Positions 1 to 8,409 of a DNA stretch of 64,000 bases are shown piece after piece. The stretch's first letter is position 1. Each line of letters opens with the position of its first letter. The notes below the pieces were generated by a model that saw nothing but the letters and a program-made list of their open reading frames with translations, was not told where the DNA came from and did no database searches. Source of the DNA: Flavobacterium sp. ASV13 (GTDB lineage Bacteria > Bacteroidota > Bacteroidia > Flavobacteriales > Flavobacteriaceae); the NCBI RefSeq assembly GCF_000745775.1, contig NZ_JQJY01000004.1, positions 434,001 to 498,000 on the forward strand. Direction: 5' to 3'. The position numbers were made by a program, and so were the translations under genes.

Positions 1-656
1 TTAAAAGGATACGGCTCTGATGAAAGAAAAACGATATCAGGATCGCCTTCCAGTCGCATTTTTTTGAGTTCTATTTCCGGATATCTTCCTTTATCTTCAT
101 AAATATTTTTAAAATGATTCAGTTTTAAAAGTTCATTTATATACGTATCATTTCCCGCCACCATATAAGGGTTCTTCCAAATAAAATAAGCCACTTTCTT
201 TTCTTCGATATCCTGAATGTATTTTTTGAAATCGCTCAAGGCGAAAGCCAATTTGTCGTTCCACTTTTGCGCTTCGGTTCTGCAATTGAATAATTGTCCA
301 AAATCGGAAATCATCTGAAAATTATCTTCAATAGAAACAATATTCGTTACCCAAACCGGACAGATTTCCTGTAATTGGTTTACAATTTCTTCTGTGTTTT
401 CCTCTTTATTACAAATTATAATATCGGGTTGTAAAAGCTTTATTTTTTCGAAATGAATTTTCTTGGTTCCCCCAACAATCTTTTTAGTGGATTTAAAATG
501 AAACGGATGAACGCAAAACTTCGTAATCCCGATTATTTTTTCTTCTAAACCTAAATCATGTAATAATTCGGTTTGCGAAGGAACAAGTGAGATAATACGT
601 TTTGGAGCATTTTCAAAAGAATGTAAAGTTCCTAATTGATCGGTCATTTGTTTCAT
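1..656 (-). CDS. Helical-backbone metal receptor / BtuF-like ABC substrate-binding protein (partial)
   Basis: The frame stays open from an ATG at 656 to the window edge, so the C-terminus is missing; 218 codons are visible. The start MKQMTDQLG leads into KRIISLVPSQTELLHDLG, the N-terminal signature of the BtuF/FepB-like periplasmic binding fold that captures cobalamin or iron chelates for an ABC importer. LLQPDIIICNKEEN and GDPDIVFLSSEPYPF are the usual strand-loop motifs of the two lobes. No signal peptide is visible, which is common for the short single-gene versions in Bacteroidota, so the protein may be cytoplasmic or not strictly transport-linked. A second ATG three codons in (647) is also possible. 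The ligand cannot be told from the sequence. Confidence 0.85.
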   Translation of the reverse strand, partial: MKQMTDQLGTLHSFENAPKRIISLVPSQTELLHDLGLEEKIIGITKFCVHPFHFKSTKKIVGGTKKIHFEKIKLLQPDIIICNKEENTEEIVNQLQEICPVWVTNIVSIEDNFQMISDFGQLFNCRTEAQKWNDKLAFALSDFKKYIQDIEEKKVAYFIWKNPYMVAGNDTYINELLKLNHFKNIYEDKGRYPEIELKKMRLEGDPDIVFLSSEPYPF

Positions 657-698
657 GTTTCAAGTCTTTTTTGTTTCAGGTTATTTGGAATGTATTTT

Positions 699-785
699 TT
701 AACCGCAAAGTTCGCAAGGTTTCTTTACGCAAAGTTCGCAAAGCTTTGCGTTCATAGCGTAACTCTTTGCGAACTTTGCGGTTAA
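699..785. repeat. Inverted repeat, 19-bp perfect arms (AACCGCAAAG type)
   Basis: The arm at 699-717 (TTAACCGCAAAGTTCGCAA) is perfectly complementary to 767-785. The interior holds related words (CGCAAAGTTCGCAAAG and CTTTGCG), so the unit looks like nested copies of one short motif. It lies between the 3' end of pyrF and the 5' end of the metal-receptor gene, both on the minus strand. It could fold as a long hairpin in the pyrF transcript. Confidence 0.8.
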
Positions 786-811
786 ATTATGTTCAAAGCA
801 AACTTGAAACT

Positions 812-1639
812 TTAAACCTGAAACTTTAAACGAATAATTTCTTCCATTTCCTGTTGTACTTTCAAAGCTTCTTCTCTGGCTTTTTCAGCAAAATCAGCTC
901 CTTTTGAAGCGTATATAATGGCTCTTGCCGAATTCACCAAAAGTCCAACTTTATCATTCATTCCGTATTTACATACTTCAGACAAACTTCCGCCCTGAGC
1001 GCCAATTCCCGGAACTAATAAAAAACTATCCGGAACAATTTTTCTGATTTCGGTAAAATATTCGGCTTTAGTGGCACCAACAACATACATTAAGTTTTCG
1101 CTGTTTTTCCATGTTTTAGACGTTTCTAAAACTTGTTTATAAAGCTCTTTACCGTTTGTATTCAAAGTCTGAAAATCAAAAGCGCCCTCGTTTGAAGTCA
1201 ACGCTAGCATAATAGTATGTTTATTTTCGAAAGCCAAAAAAGGCTCAACCGAATCTTTTCCCATATAAGGAGCAACGGTAATGCTGTCAAAATTCAAATC
1301 TTCAAAAAAAGCTTTTGCATACATGCTTGAAGTGTTCCCGATATCGCCACGTTTTGCATCTGCAATCGTAAAAATTTCAGGATAATTTTCGTTGATGTAA
1401 TTAATTGTTTTTTGCAGCGACATCCAGCCTTTAATTCCGTAGGCTTCAAAAAAAGCGGTATTTGGTTTGTAACCAACAGTCAAATCATGCGTTGCATCAA
1501 TTATTGCTTTATTAAACTCAAAAATTGGATCTTCAGTTTCTAATAAATGAGATGGCATTTTCGTTAAATCAGGATCCAGGCCAACGCATAGAAATGATTT
1601 TTTTTGAAGGATTTGTTCGTGAAGCTGTTGTGTTGTCAT
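812..1639 (-). CDS. pyrF: Orotidine 5'-phosphate decarboxylase (type 2)
   Basis: This enzyme decarboxylates OMP to UMP in the last step of pyrimidine synthesis in the cytoplasm. The 275 residues match the length of the longer type 2 family. [14 protein letters not shown] (about residues 16-29) is the N-terminal signature, and DAKRGD at 94-99 holds the catalytic Asp-Lys-Asp charge network. [12 protein letters not shown] near residue 207 is the phosphate-binding region. The last codons and the stop lie inside a dispersed repeat word (GTTTCAGGTTTAAAGTTTC read on the coding strand), so the tail RLKFQV was probably shaped by the repeat. A consensus promoter sits 21 bases upstream of the start. Confidence 0.96.
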   Translation of the reverse strand: MTTQQLHEQILQKKSFLCVGLDPDLTKMPSHLLETEDPIFEFNKAIIDATHDLTVGYKPNTAFFEAYGIKGWMSLQKTINYINENYPEIFTIADAKRGDIGNTSSMYAKAFFEDLNFDSITVAPYMGKDSVEPFLAFENKHTIMLALTSNEGAFDFQTLNTNGKELYKQVLETSKTWKNSENLMYVVGATKAEYFTEIRKIVPDSFLLVPGIGAQGGSLSEVCKYGMNDKVGLLVNSARAIIYASKGADFAEKAREEALKVQQEMEEIIRLKFQV

Positions 1640-1659
1640 AGTGTGTTTTAATAGTTGCG

Positions 1660-1689
1660 CAAAATTACAAATAATTATTTTGGTTTCAA
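1660..1689 (-). promoter_or_regulatory. Bacteroidota-type promoter of pyrF
   Basis: On the minus strand the region reads TTG, 19 bases, TAATTTTG, a full match to the Bacteroidota sigma-A consensus TTG-N19-TAnnTTTG. The -7 box is at 1660-1667 and the -33 box at 1687-1689. The outer edge runs into a TTTCAAGTTT-type repeat. Confidence 0.75.
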
Positions 1690-1837
1690 GTTTGAGGTTT
1701 CAAGTTTCAAGCTTCCATTATCTAATTGCCTAATTATCTAATTAACATTGAATTCCTGTAACAACTCCTGAAAATTGTGTAAGAAAAAACAAGGTCGTGT
1801 TCTCTAATTTTGATACTGAACCTTAAATCAGCCCATT

Positions 1838-2311
1838 ATGAGCCCAAATATTGGAATTTCAGCAGCACATTTAAAAAAGAGCACAAGTATATTAGCCACC
1901 ATTTTATCAAATGAAATGACACTTTATGTAAAAACAAGAAAATTTCATTGGAATATCTCCGGAAACAGTTTTATGGAATTACATAAATTGTTTGAAGAGC
2001 AATACCGCATTTTAGAAGCACAAATCGACGAAGTTGCAGAACGCATTAGTCAGCTTGGCGAAAAAACAATCGGAACTATGAAGGAATTTATTGAAAATTC
2101 AACTTTGAAAGAATCGCCAAAAGAATATGCTTCACAAAAACATATGCTGGAAGAACTTCTTGAAAATCATGAACAAATAGTAAATGAATTAAGAGATTAT
2201 ATTCCGGTTTTTGAAAACGAAACAAAAGATGCCGGCTCAGCCGATTTTGTAACTGGATTGCTTCAAGAACACGAAAAAATGGCTTGGGTACTTCGACGTT
2301 ACAAGGCTTAA
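1838..2311 (+). CDS. dps: Dps family DNA-binding ferritin-like protein
   Basis: Dps forms a dodecamer that oxidises and stores iron with peroxide and shields DNA under starvation and oxidative stress. The 157 residues are a single four-helix domain. The ferroxidase ligands are present with canonical spacing: His37 (KFHWNI), His49, Asp64 and Glu68. The short N-terminal stretch contains Lys13 and Lys14, which may help DNA binding. A TAATTTTG -7-like box lies at 1805-1812, although no TTG is found at the ideal distance. csbD follows in the same direction. Confidence 0.95.
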   Translation: MSPNIGISAAHLKKSTSILATILSNEMTLYVKTRKFHWNISGNSFMELHKLFEEQYRILEAQIDEVAERISQLGEKTIGTMKEFIENSTLKESPKEYASQKHMLEELLENHEQIVNELRDYIPVFENETKDAGSADFVTGLLQEHEKMAWVLRRYKA

Positions 2312-2418
2312 AATAAAAGCAAAAATGCAAATTATGCAACGATTCACGAAATTCATGTAACAGTTGCCTGCTTTTAAAATCGGAACTTTACAATGTAATT
2401 AACACTAAACAGAAAGTT

Positions 2419-2604
2419 ATGAATACTACCGAAATAAAAGGAAACTGGAATGAGTTAAAAGGAAAATTAAAACAAAAATACGCAGAACTGACAGATGATG
2501 ATTTGATGTTTGCTGAAGGAAAAGAAGACGAGATGTACGGAAAACTACAGCAAAAACTGGGTAAAACCAAAGAAGAATTTCATCAGATGCTTTCAGATTT
2601 GTAA
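2419..2604 (+). CDS. CsbD family stress protein
   Basis: This 61-residue protein has the typical opening MNTTEIKGNWNELKGKLKQK and the second half-repeat GKEDEMYGKLQQKLGK, which together define the CsbD fold. CsbD-like proteins are small, highly charged and often induced by general stress, but their biochemical role is unknown. The gene is complete and ends just before a strong terminator. Its place after dps, 107 bases apart, suggests a shared stress regulon, although co-transcription is not shown. Confidence 0.9.
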   Translation: MNTTEIKGNWNELKGKLKQKYAELTDDDLMFAEGKEDEMYGKLQQKLGKTKEEFHQMLSDL

Positions 2605-2622
2605 CCTTTAACTCAAATCAGG

Positions 2623-2660
2623 AAATACCGTCTACTACTTGTACTAGACGGTATTTTTTT
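2623..2660 (+). terminator. Rho-independent terminator after csbD
   Basis: AAATACCGTCTA (2623-2634) pairs perfectly with TAGACGGTATTT (2645-2656), and a T run follows. Confidence 0.85.
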
Positions 2661-2759
2661 GAAAATTTTATTTATTTTTAATCTGTTTCAACATTTCTAT
2701 CAAAGACTAAACATTAACGCCAAAAATAAATTAAGTATCTTTAACCAAATTTTTATAAA

Positions 2760-3311
2760 ATGAAACTATTTATAAAGTTCGACATTAATACCATTTGTTC
2801 TCTTTATCTTAAACACAACCTTGACCAACAGAATATTAATTTTACAAGTTTGGGTTTTGGTGAGATTGAGATTGCTGACAACCTTGATGCTGATGCACTC
2901 GAAACTTTAAAAAATAATTTAAGTCCGTGCGGTTTTGAGATTGTCGAAAATCAAAAAAGCGTTTTGGTTCAAAAAATAAAAGACGCCATAATTGAACTGG
3001 TTTTTATGGAAGACAGCAACAATTATAAAAGTTCTGTTTTTTTGGCCGAAAAATTGAATCACAGTTACGGTTATTTATCAAATGTTTTTTCGGAAGTAAC
3101 TTATTCTTCTATCGAAAATTTCATCATTTTACAAAAAATTGAAAGAGCAAAACAATTGATTATCATTAATGAAATGAGCCTGACTGAAATTGCTTTTTTA
3201 CTCAACTATTCAAGTGTTGCGCATTTAAGTACACAGTTTAAAAATACAACCGGAATTACGCCATCGGCATTTCAGAGAATAATCAAGAAACGTAGAGAAA
3301 ATTTAAAATAA
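2760..3311 (+). CDS. AraC-type helix-turn-helix regulator with a small N-terminal domain
   Basis: The protein has 183 residues. The C-terminal ~100 form an AraC/XylS DNA-binding domain: SVFLAEKLNHSYGYLSNVF is the first helix-turn-helix, and MSLTEIAFLLNYSSVAHLSTQFKNTTGITPSAF is the second with the conserved end. The N-terminal ~65 residues contain FTSLGFGEIEI and LSPCGFEIV and look like a small beta-alpha-beta domain; it resembles heavy-metal-associated (ferredoxin-like) domains but has no CxxC. The gene starts a same-strand run with a response regulator (21-base gap) and a histidine kinase (14-base gap), so the three probably form one signalling operon. The signal is unknown. Confidence 0.85.
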   Translation: MKLFIKFDINTICSLYLKHNLDQQNINFTSLGFGEIEIADNLDADALETLKNNLSPCGFEIVENQKSVLVQKIKDAIIELVFMEDSNNYKSSVFLAEKLNHSYGYLSNVFSEVTYSSIENFIILQKIERAKQLIIINEMSLTEIAFLLNYSSVAHLSTQFKNTTGITPSAFQRIIKKRRENLK

Positions 3312-3332
3312 AAACTCAAATACCATACTAAA

Positions 3333-3782
3333 ATGCAAAAAAACGCATTATATATTTTATTGGCTGATGATGATGAAGATGATCGTTTATTTTTTAAAGA
3401 CGCATTTGAAGAAATTAAAATTCAGACCAATGTAGATTTTGTTCATGACGGAATGCAGTTAATGGATCATTTGAACGATCCTGAAAACAAACTTCCAGAC
3501 ATTTTGTTTCTGGATTTGAACATGCCAAAGAAAACAGGAAAAGAATGTTTGATTGAAATCAAAAAAACAGAACGCCTTAAAAATATTATCATTGCGATCT
3601 ACTCTACTTCGTCATCTGAAGAGGATATTGAAGATACGTTTATTCAGGGCGCCAATATTTACATCAAGAAACCAAGCGATTTTAATACGCTTAAAAAAAT
3701 AATTAATGAAGTCGTGACCGTAAATTGGCATTACCATACCTCTGGGTTAAACCGTGATAATTTCCTTCTCCGACTAAAATAG
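3333..3782 (+). CDS. Single-domain response regulator (CheY-like)
   Basis: This 149-residue protein is a lone receiver domain. The acidic patch DDDEDD spans residues 12-17, the phospho-acceptor is Asp61 in FLDLNMP, the conserved Thr is in YSTSSS near residue 90, and Lys sits in IYIKKPSD. There is no output domain, so it must act by protein contact or in a phosphorelay. It lies between an AraC-type gene and a histidine kinase, the likely phosphate donor. Receivers of this 'DDDEDD' type are very common beside CHASE3 kinases in Bacteroidota. Confidence 0.93.
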   Translation: MQKNALYILLADDDEDDRLFFKDAFEEIKIQTNVDFVHDGMQLMDHLNDPENKLPDILFLDLNMPKKTGKECLIEIKKTERLKNIIIAIYSTSSSEEDIEDTFIQGANIYIKKPSDFNTLKKIINEVVTVNWHYHTSGLNRDNFLLRLK

Positions 3783-3796
3783 AATAAGATTGCCAA

Positions 3797-5581
3797 ATGA
3801 AGTGGATACCAAATTTTAATTCTTCAAACTCTTTGAGAGTTATTTTTGTAATCGCAGTTTTCATCCTGTTATTTCTTTCTTCAATCGCTTACAAACATAA
3901 CCAGGACTTGAATGAATCAAGTAAACTGGTTATGCATACTTATGAAATAAACATTCAGTTAGAGCGTTTAATGTCGGCAATTAAAGATGCAGAGACAGGC
4001 CAGCGTGGCTATATTATAACACGAAATGGCCGTTTTTTAGCTCCGTATCTTTATTCGCGTGATAAAGTAAATGCTTCTTTTATTACACTAAAAAAACTGA
4101 CTGCTGACAATCCTATTCAGCAGCGAAATCTCGAAAACTTATTCAAACTCATCATTCAGCGATTTGTCTCTTTTGAAAATTGCCTCAAATACAGCGATCC
4201 TAAAACATACGATAAAAGAAAACTCGACAATTATATGTTTGGAGGCCGAATTTTGATGGAAAACATTCGGTTTCAAGTCGATAAAATGAATGATATTGAG
4301 AAAAAATATCTGGAAAACCGACTTAAAATTTACGATCAGGAAATTTCATTAAGTCCGATTTTTTCAATTTCTCTTTTTTTAACAGCACTTACTTTTATTT
4401 TATTAGCATATCGACAAATCAGCCGTGATTTTGAACGTTTGAAAGTCTTTAATAAAAAGCTTTTAATTTCAAGTGGTTTGATGGCTGAATCTGAAATTAT
4501 TGGAAAATTCAGTACCTGGCAATGGGATTTGGATTCAAATAAAATCGACTATTCCGATAATCAGTTCCGAATTTTAGGCGTTGAACCTAATTCTTTTGTT
4601 CCTGAAAAGGAAACCTTTCTTGATTTTGTACATCCAGACGACAAAGATGCCGTTGCCGCATCAATGCAGGGAATTATCGAAAAAAAGAATCTGCCATTTA
4701 TTTATTATAAAATTGCTCGTCCAGATCACGAAATCAGGCATTTTAAATCGACTGGAAAATTATTGACAGATCAGCAAGGAAGCAAAATTTTATTGGGAAT
4801 CAATTTTGATATTACAGATGAGCATCTTTTAAATATTGAGCTTCAGGAACGAAACCGTGAATTGGAAAAAAGCAATAAAGAACTGGCTTCTTTCAATCAC
4901 GTTGCGAGTCACGATTTACAGGAACCACTCCGAAAAATACAGACTTTTATTTCCAGAGTTTCTGATGCTGACAAAGCTGTTATGTCGGACAGTGCACGCG
5001 AATATCTTTCTAAAATTGAAAGTTCGGCAAAAAGAATGCGCGTTTTAATTGATGATTTATTGCTTTTTTCAAGAACCAATACAACTAAAAAAGAGTTTCT
5101 AAAATCGAATTTAAATGAACTTTTAGAAAATGCTGAATCGGAATTAACTGAAATTATTCATGAGAAAAAAGCAGTTATTACGGCTACGAAACTTCCAAAA
5201 TTAGATGTGATTCCGTATCAGATTGAACAGCTTTTCATCAACTTGATTGGAAATTCATTAAAATACAGTCAGCCGGGCCGAATCCCTGAAATTATTGTTG
5301 AAAGCGAAAAAGTACTTTCAGCCGCTTATCCTGATTTATTGGAACAAACAACAAAAAAGTTTCATAAAATCACTTTTTCAGATAACGGAATGGGGTTTGA
5401 TCCTCAGTTTAAAGAAACCATTTTTGTTCTTTTTCAGCGTCTGCATTCAAAAACGGATTATCCGGGAACCGGAATTGGATTGGCAATCTGCAAAAAGATT
5501 GTCGAAAATCATAAAGGACATATTCTGGCAGATAGTATTCCTGGAAAAGGTTCTGTTTTCACTGTGTTTCTTCCGGATTAA
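3797..5581 (+). CDS. CHASE3-PAS sensor histidine kinase
   Basis: This inner-membrane kinase has 594 residues. The order is a membrane segment (about 13-28), a CHASE3 periplasmic sensor with LERLMSAIKDAETGQRGYI, a second membrane segment (about 185-205), a PAS domain (about 235-345), HisKA with His372 in ASHDLQEPLRK, and HATPase_c with NLIGNSLKYS, DNGMGFD and GTGIGLAICKKIV. It starts 14 bases after the receiver gene and ends before a terminator, so it closes the operon. The ligand is unknown. The PAS part may sense a cofactor or small molecule, but no binding residue is diagnostic. Confidence 0.95.
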   Translation: MKWIPNFNSSNSLRVIFVIAVFILLFLSSIAYKHNQDLNESSKLVMHTYEINIQLERLMSAIKDAETGQRGYIITRNGRFLAPYLYSRDKVNASFITLKKLTADNPIQQRNLENLFKLIIQRFVSFENCLKYSDPKTYDKRKLDNYMFGGRILMENIRFQVDKMNDIEKKYLENRLKIYDQEISLSPIFSISLFLTALTFILLAYRQISRDFERLKVFNKKLLISSGLMAESEIIGKFSTWQWDLDSNKIDYSDNQFRILGVEPNSFVPEKETFLDFVHPDDKDAVAASMQGIIEKKNLPFIYYKIARPDHEIRHFKSTGKLLTDQQGSKILLGINFDITDEHLLNIELQERNRELEKSNKELASFNHVASHDLQEPLRKIQTFISRVSDADKAVMSDSAREYLSKIESSAKRMRVLIDDLLLFSRTNTTKKEFLKSNLNELLENAESELTEIIHEKKAVITATKLPKLDVIPYQIEQLFINLIGNSLKYSQPGRIPEIIVESEKVLSAAYPDLLEQTTKKFHKITFSDNGMGFDPQFKETIFVLFQRLHSKTDYPGTGIGLAICKKIVENHKGHILADSIPGKGSVFTVFLPD

Positions 5582-5599
5582 AAATATACAAATTCTTAC

Positions 5600-5652
5600 A
5601 AAGAGCGTTTTCAGCAAATCAATTATTTGAAGCTTAAAACGCTCTTTTTTTT
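5600..5652 (+). terminator. Terminator after the histidine kinase
   Basis: AAAGAGCGTTTT (5600-5611) pairs with AAAACGCTCTTT (5636-5647), and eight or more T residues follow. Confidence 0.85.
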
Positions 5653-5781
5653 ATTATCAAATCTTCTTAAAACCTTTATATAAGCCGATTATGGGAATTA
5701 TATAACGTTTCTTTTTTATGCTGTAAAGTAAAATAAGCTATTCGTTAGCAACTTTGTAATGTAATACTTTATGAAGTAAAA

Positions 5782-6363
5782 ATGAAAGCAATGCCCCTAA
5801 TAAAAGCAGCTATTTTAAAAGTCTTTTTCTTATTGATTATTTTATCTTTTTCAGCATGCGGAAAGAAAGAACGTCAAAAAGCAAACTTCTTTAAAAATGA
5901 AACTTTTAGCCAAAACAACAAACTGCAAATCGATAAGGATCAAATTGAAACTTCGTTTTTTATTGCAGCGGCAAATGTGAGTAATGTTCTTATTTCAAAA
6001 AGTCAATTTGCACAAAAACGTTCGGAAAATCCGATACAGGATTTAAGCAAAAAAATTGAAGAACATCAAAATCAATTGTTGCAGCAAATAGCAGAAATGG
6101 CCAATAAAAAACTTGTTGTCATTACGGATATAAATGTGACTCATAAAAGAGATTTATATGAATTGATTGATACTGATGAAAATACTTTTAACCAAACGTA
6201 TCTAAATTCAATTTCAGAGTCGTTGACCGAACAGATTAAACTGTTTGAGAAAATTTCGACCGAAACAGATGATGAAACGATTTTAAAATTAGTGCTTCAA
6301 TATTTGCCAGACCAGTATCAACTTTTAAGAGAAACCGAAAGATTAAAAACAGAATTTATTTAA
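5782..6363 (+). CDS. DUF4142-like lipoprotein
   Basis: This is a 193-residue lipoprotein: a hydrophobic leader ends in the lipobox SFSAC. The body FFIAAANVSNVLISKSQFAQKRSENPIQDLSKKIEEH matches the DUF4142 pattern, a helical-bundle domain often found as secreted or periplasmic four-helix proteins of unknown function. The second half is more divergent than usual. It opens a run of six or seven small same-strand genes reaching 8.5 kb. The start at 5782 is preferred, but a Met three codons in also works. Confidence 0.7.
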   Translation: MKAMPLIKAAILKVFFLLIILSFSACGKKERQKANFFKNETFSQNNKLQIDKDQIETSFFIAAANVSNVLISKSQFAQKRSENPIQDLSKKIEEHQNQLLQQIAEMANKKLVVITDINVTHKRDLYELIDTDENTFNQTYLNSISESLTEQIKLFEKISTETDDETILKLVLQYLPDQYQLLRETERLKTEFI

Positions 6364-6400
6364 ACGCCTTAAAATCTATTATTAACTAAATTAATTTATT

Positions 6401-7045
6401 ATGAAAATGCACACTAATTTTTTATGCGCCTTAGCCTTATTTTTCTCAGCTTCGTTTGGAATGCTTCAAGCTCAAAACGATGAAAATGTAACCACCGAGT
6501 TTGGTGTAAAAGGAGGATTCAACATGTCAAATTTATACAACAATAATGCTGACGACGAAAATATTTTATACGGTTTTAATGCCGGGGTTTATGCAACATT
6601 ACCAATTTCAGATTTTATTGCAATTCAACCTGAAATCTTGTTCACTACAAAAGGTGCCGAATTAGAATACAACAATGCTTTTGTAAGCGGAACCGGAAAA
6701 TTCAAACTGAATTATATCGAAGTTCCTTTGTTAGTGCGAGTGAATGTTACCAAAAATTTTAATATTCATGCCGGTGGATACGCATCGTATCTGGTAAGTT
6801 CTAAAGTTTCTGGCGATGGTGATTTCAACTTTGACGAAGAAATTAACGCAGATGATTTAAACCGATTTGATGCTGGTTTATCAGCTGGTATCGGAGTAGA
6901 TTTTAGTCCAATCAGTATTGGTTTACGATACAATTACGGATTAACAACGATTGGAAAAGAAAGAACTGTTGCAGGTACAACTTATACAGTTCCAGATGCA
7001 AAAAACAGCAATTTGTCTTTATACCTGTCGTATAAACTAAACTAG
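6401..7045 (+). CDS. Outer-membrane beta-barrel protein (porin family, OMP_b-brl_2)
   Basis: This is a 214-residue secreted protein. A Sec signal peptide ends at GMLQAQ, followed by EFGVKGGFNMSNLY, the usual first strand of Bacteroidota eight-stranded barrels. IAIQPEILFTTKGAELEY and FKLNYIEVPLLVRV are classic middle strands, and the final strand LSLYLSYKLN ends with the aromatic/hydrophobic pattern of an outer-membrane insertion signal. It sits 37 bases after the DUF4142 gene. Function is likely structural or a small porin; substrate unknown. Confidence 0.88.
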   Translation: MKMHTNFLCALALFFSASFGMLQAQNDENVTTEFGVKGGFNMSNLYNNNADDENILYGFNAGVYATLPISDFIAIQPEILFTTKGAELEYNNAFVSGTGKFKLNYIEVPLLVRVNVTKNFNIHAGGYASYLVSSKVSGDGDFNFDEEINADDLNRFDAGLSAGIGVDFSPISIGLRYNYGLTTIGKERTVAGTTYTVPDAKNSNLSLYLSYKLN

Positions 7046-7080
7046 AAAAACATTTTAATTAACCTCTAAATATAAAAACC

Positions 7081-7233
7081 ATGTCAAATTTATTATATAC
7101 AATCGCAGTAATATTAGTTATTCTTTGGGCTCTTGGTTTCTTTGTTTACAGCTTCGGAAGCATTATTCACATCTTATTAGTGATTGCCATTATTGCTGTA
7201 TTGCTTAGACTAATCAAAGGCAGGGAAATTTAA
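7081..7233 (+). CDS. lmo0937-type small membrane protein
   Basis: An ATG at 7081 opens 50 codons: MSNLLYTIAVILVILWALG starts a first membrane segment, and a second one ends in LLRLIKGREI. This fits the lmo0937 family of ~50-residue two-helix membrane proteins seen in many Bacteroidota stress clusters. The role is unknown. It lies 35 bases after the beta-barrel gene and 47 before YtxH, in the same direction. Confidence 0.8.
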   Translation: MSNLLYTIAVILVILWALGFFVYSFGSIIHILLVIAIIAVLLRLIKGREI

Positions 7234-7280
7234 AACAAATCATATTAACAATTATATATTAATCATTAAAATCAAATATT

Positions 7281-7565
7281 ATGAAAGCAAGTAACACCAT
7301 TTTAGGAATTGTTGGCGCTGCAGCTGCAGGAGCATTATTAGGAGTTTTATTCGCACCAGATAAAGGGTCAGAAACTCGCAAAAAAATCAAAGATAAATCG
7401 AAAGATTACGGAGATAATTTAAAATCAAAATTTGACGGAATTGTAGATACAATCAAATCAAACGGAAAAGAATTAGTAGACGAAGGAAAATCTAAATTCA
7501 ACCAGGTTAAAGACGACTACAATTCAATTAAAGACGAGGCAAAAACCGTAAAATCAAACTACTAG
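7281..7565 (+). CDS. YtxH domain-containing protein
   Basis: This 94-residue protein begins with one membrane segment, TILGIVGAAAAGALLGVLFAP, followed at once by DKGSETRKKIKDKSKDYG, the YtxH signature. The rest is a charged, probably coiled-coil helix. YtxH proteins in firmicutes belong to general-stress regulons; here the neighbours (lmo0937-type, Holin-X-like, DUF4142) suggest an envelope or osmotic stress role. This is inference from context. Confidence 0.9.
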   Translation: MKASNTILGIVGAAAAGALLGVLFAPDKGSETRKKIKDKSKDYGDNLKSKFDGIVDTIKSNGKELVDEGKSKFNQVKDDYNSIKDEAKTVKSNY

Positions 7566-7612
7566 TATTTTAATAACTAAGTGAGATTTTTAAACCATAA
7601 ATACCTGATATC

Positions 7613-7972
7613 ATGGAAACAAATGCAACAACAAACGAGAATTTAAATCTTTATGAAAAAGCGGAAAATTATACTAAAACGAGTTTGGAATTACTGAAAC
7701 TCAAAACAGTATGTTCAGTCGCCGATGTGGTTTCAACCTTAACATCAAAGATCGCAGTTGGCGTTGTTGTTGCATTTTTTACCTTGTTTCTTAATATCGG
7801 GATTAGTTTATGGGTGGGAAAAGAACTTGGAGAGTATTATTACGGCTTTTTTATCATGGCACTTTTCTATTTGATTGTTGCCATTGTGATTCACAAAACG
7901 CATCACTCATTGATAAAAACCCCGATTGGGAATACCATTATTTCAAGTATTTTAAAAGAAAAACAAAACTGA
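7613..7972 (+). CDS. Holin-X / YqjE-like membrane protein
   Basis: This 119-residue protein has a charged N-terminal helix (YEKAENYTKTSLELLKLKT) and two strong hydrophobic segments, IAVGVVVAFFTLFLNIGISLW and YGFFIMALFYLIVAIVI. The layout matches the Holin-X/YqjE group, which in Bacteroidota is chromosomal and not linked to phage. No lysis gene is near. The partner gene at 8005 is like the YqjD-type proteins that often accompany YqjE in other phyla (inference). Confidence 0.65.
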   Translation: METNATTNENLNLYEKAENYTKTSLELLKLKTVCSVADVVSTLTSKIAVGVVVAFFTLFLNIGISLWVGKELGEYYYGFFIMALFYLIVAIVIHKTHHSLIKTPIGNTIISSILKEKQN

Positions 7973-8004
7973 TTTAAAACTATTAATAACTAAAAAAGAC
8001 TGTT

Positions 8005-8385
8005 ATGGAGCCTATTTTCACTATTGATGAATTAAATCAGAGAATAAAGTTTTTAGAAAATCGTCAGGACGCCGAGTGGTGTTCTATTAAAGATGAAATC
8101 GACGATATCAAAGATAATCTAAAGCCTATAAACCTGATCCGAAATACGGTTGAAGAAATCAACGAAACTGTTGGTTTTAAAAGTCATATCGCACAATCGG
8201 CCATCAGTATCGGAATTGGCTATCTGGCAAAACGATTTATTGTCGGAAAAGGCGATTCTATGTTTAAAGGAATTTTAGGATCAATCGTGCAGCTGGTCGT
8301 AACCAATTTGGTTTCAAAACCACATCACGAATCAGATGAAACTTCACAAGAAGCCTCATCACAACACGAACCATCTAAAGAGTAA
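8005..8385 (+). CDS. Hypothetical stress-cluster protein with one membrane segment
   Basis: I do not recognise a named domain in these 126 residues. The N-terminal half is a charged helix (LNQRIKFLENRQDAEWCSIKDEIDDIKDNLKP). A glycine-rich amphipathic or membrane stretch follows (AISIGIGYLAKRFI ... ILGSIVQLVVTNLV), then a polar tail rich in Ser, His and Glu. This layout is reminiscent of ribosome-associated YqjD/ElaB-type proteins, which have a helical domain and a membrane anchor, but the similarity is only general. It closes the run of small stress genes. Confidence 0.6.
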   Translation: MEPIFTIDELNQRIKFLENRQDAEWCSIKDEIDDIKDNLKPINLIRNTVEEINETVGFKSHIAQSAISIGIGYLAKRFIVGKGDSMFKGILGSIVQLVVTNLVSKPHHESDETSQEASSQHEPSKE

Positions 8386-8409
8386 TTTGTCTAACTTAAA
8401 TTTTATATC

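Noticed and set aside
7613..7972. Holin-like protein as a sign of prophage
   Set aside because: No lysin, integrase or structural phage gene is nearby; Holin-X/YqjE-like proteins are ordinary chromosomal stress genes in this phylum.
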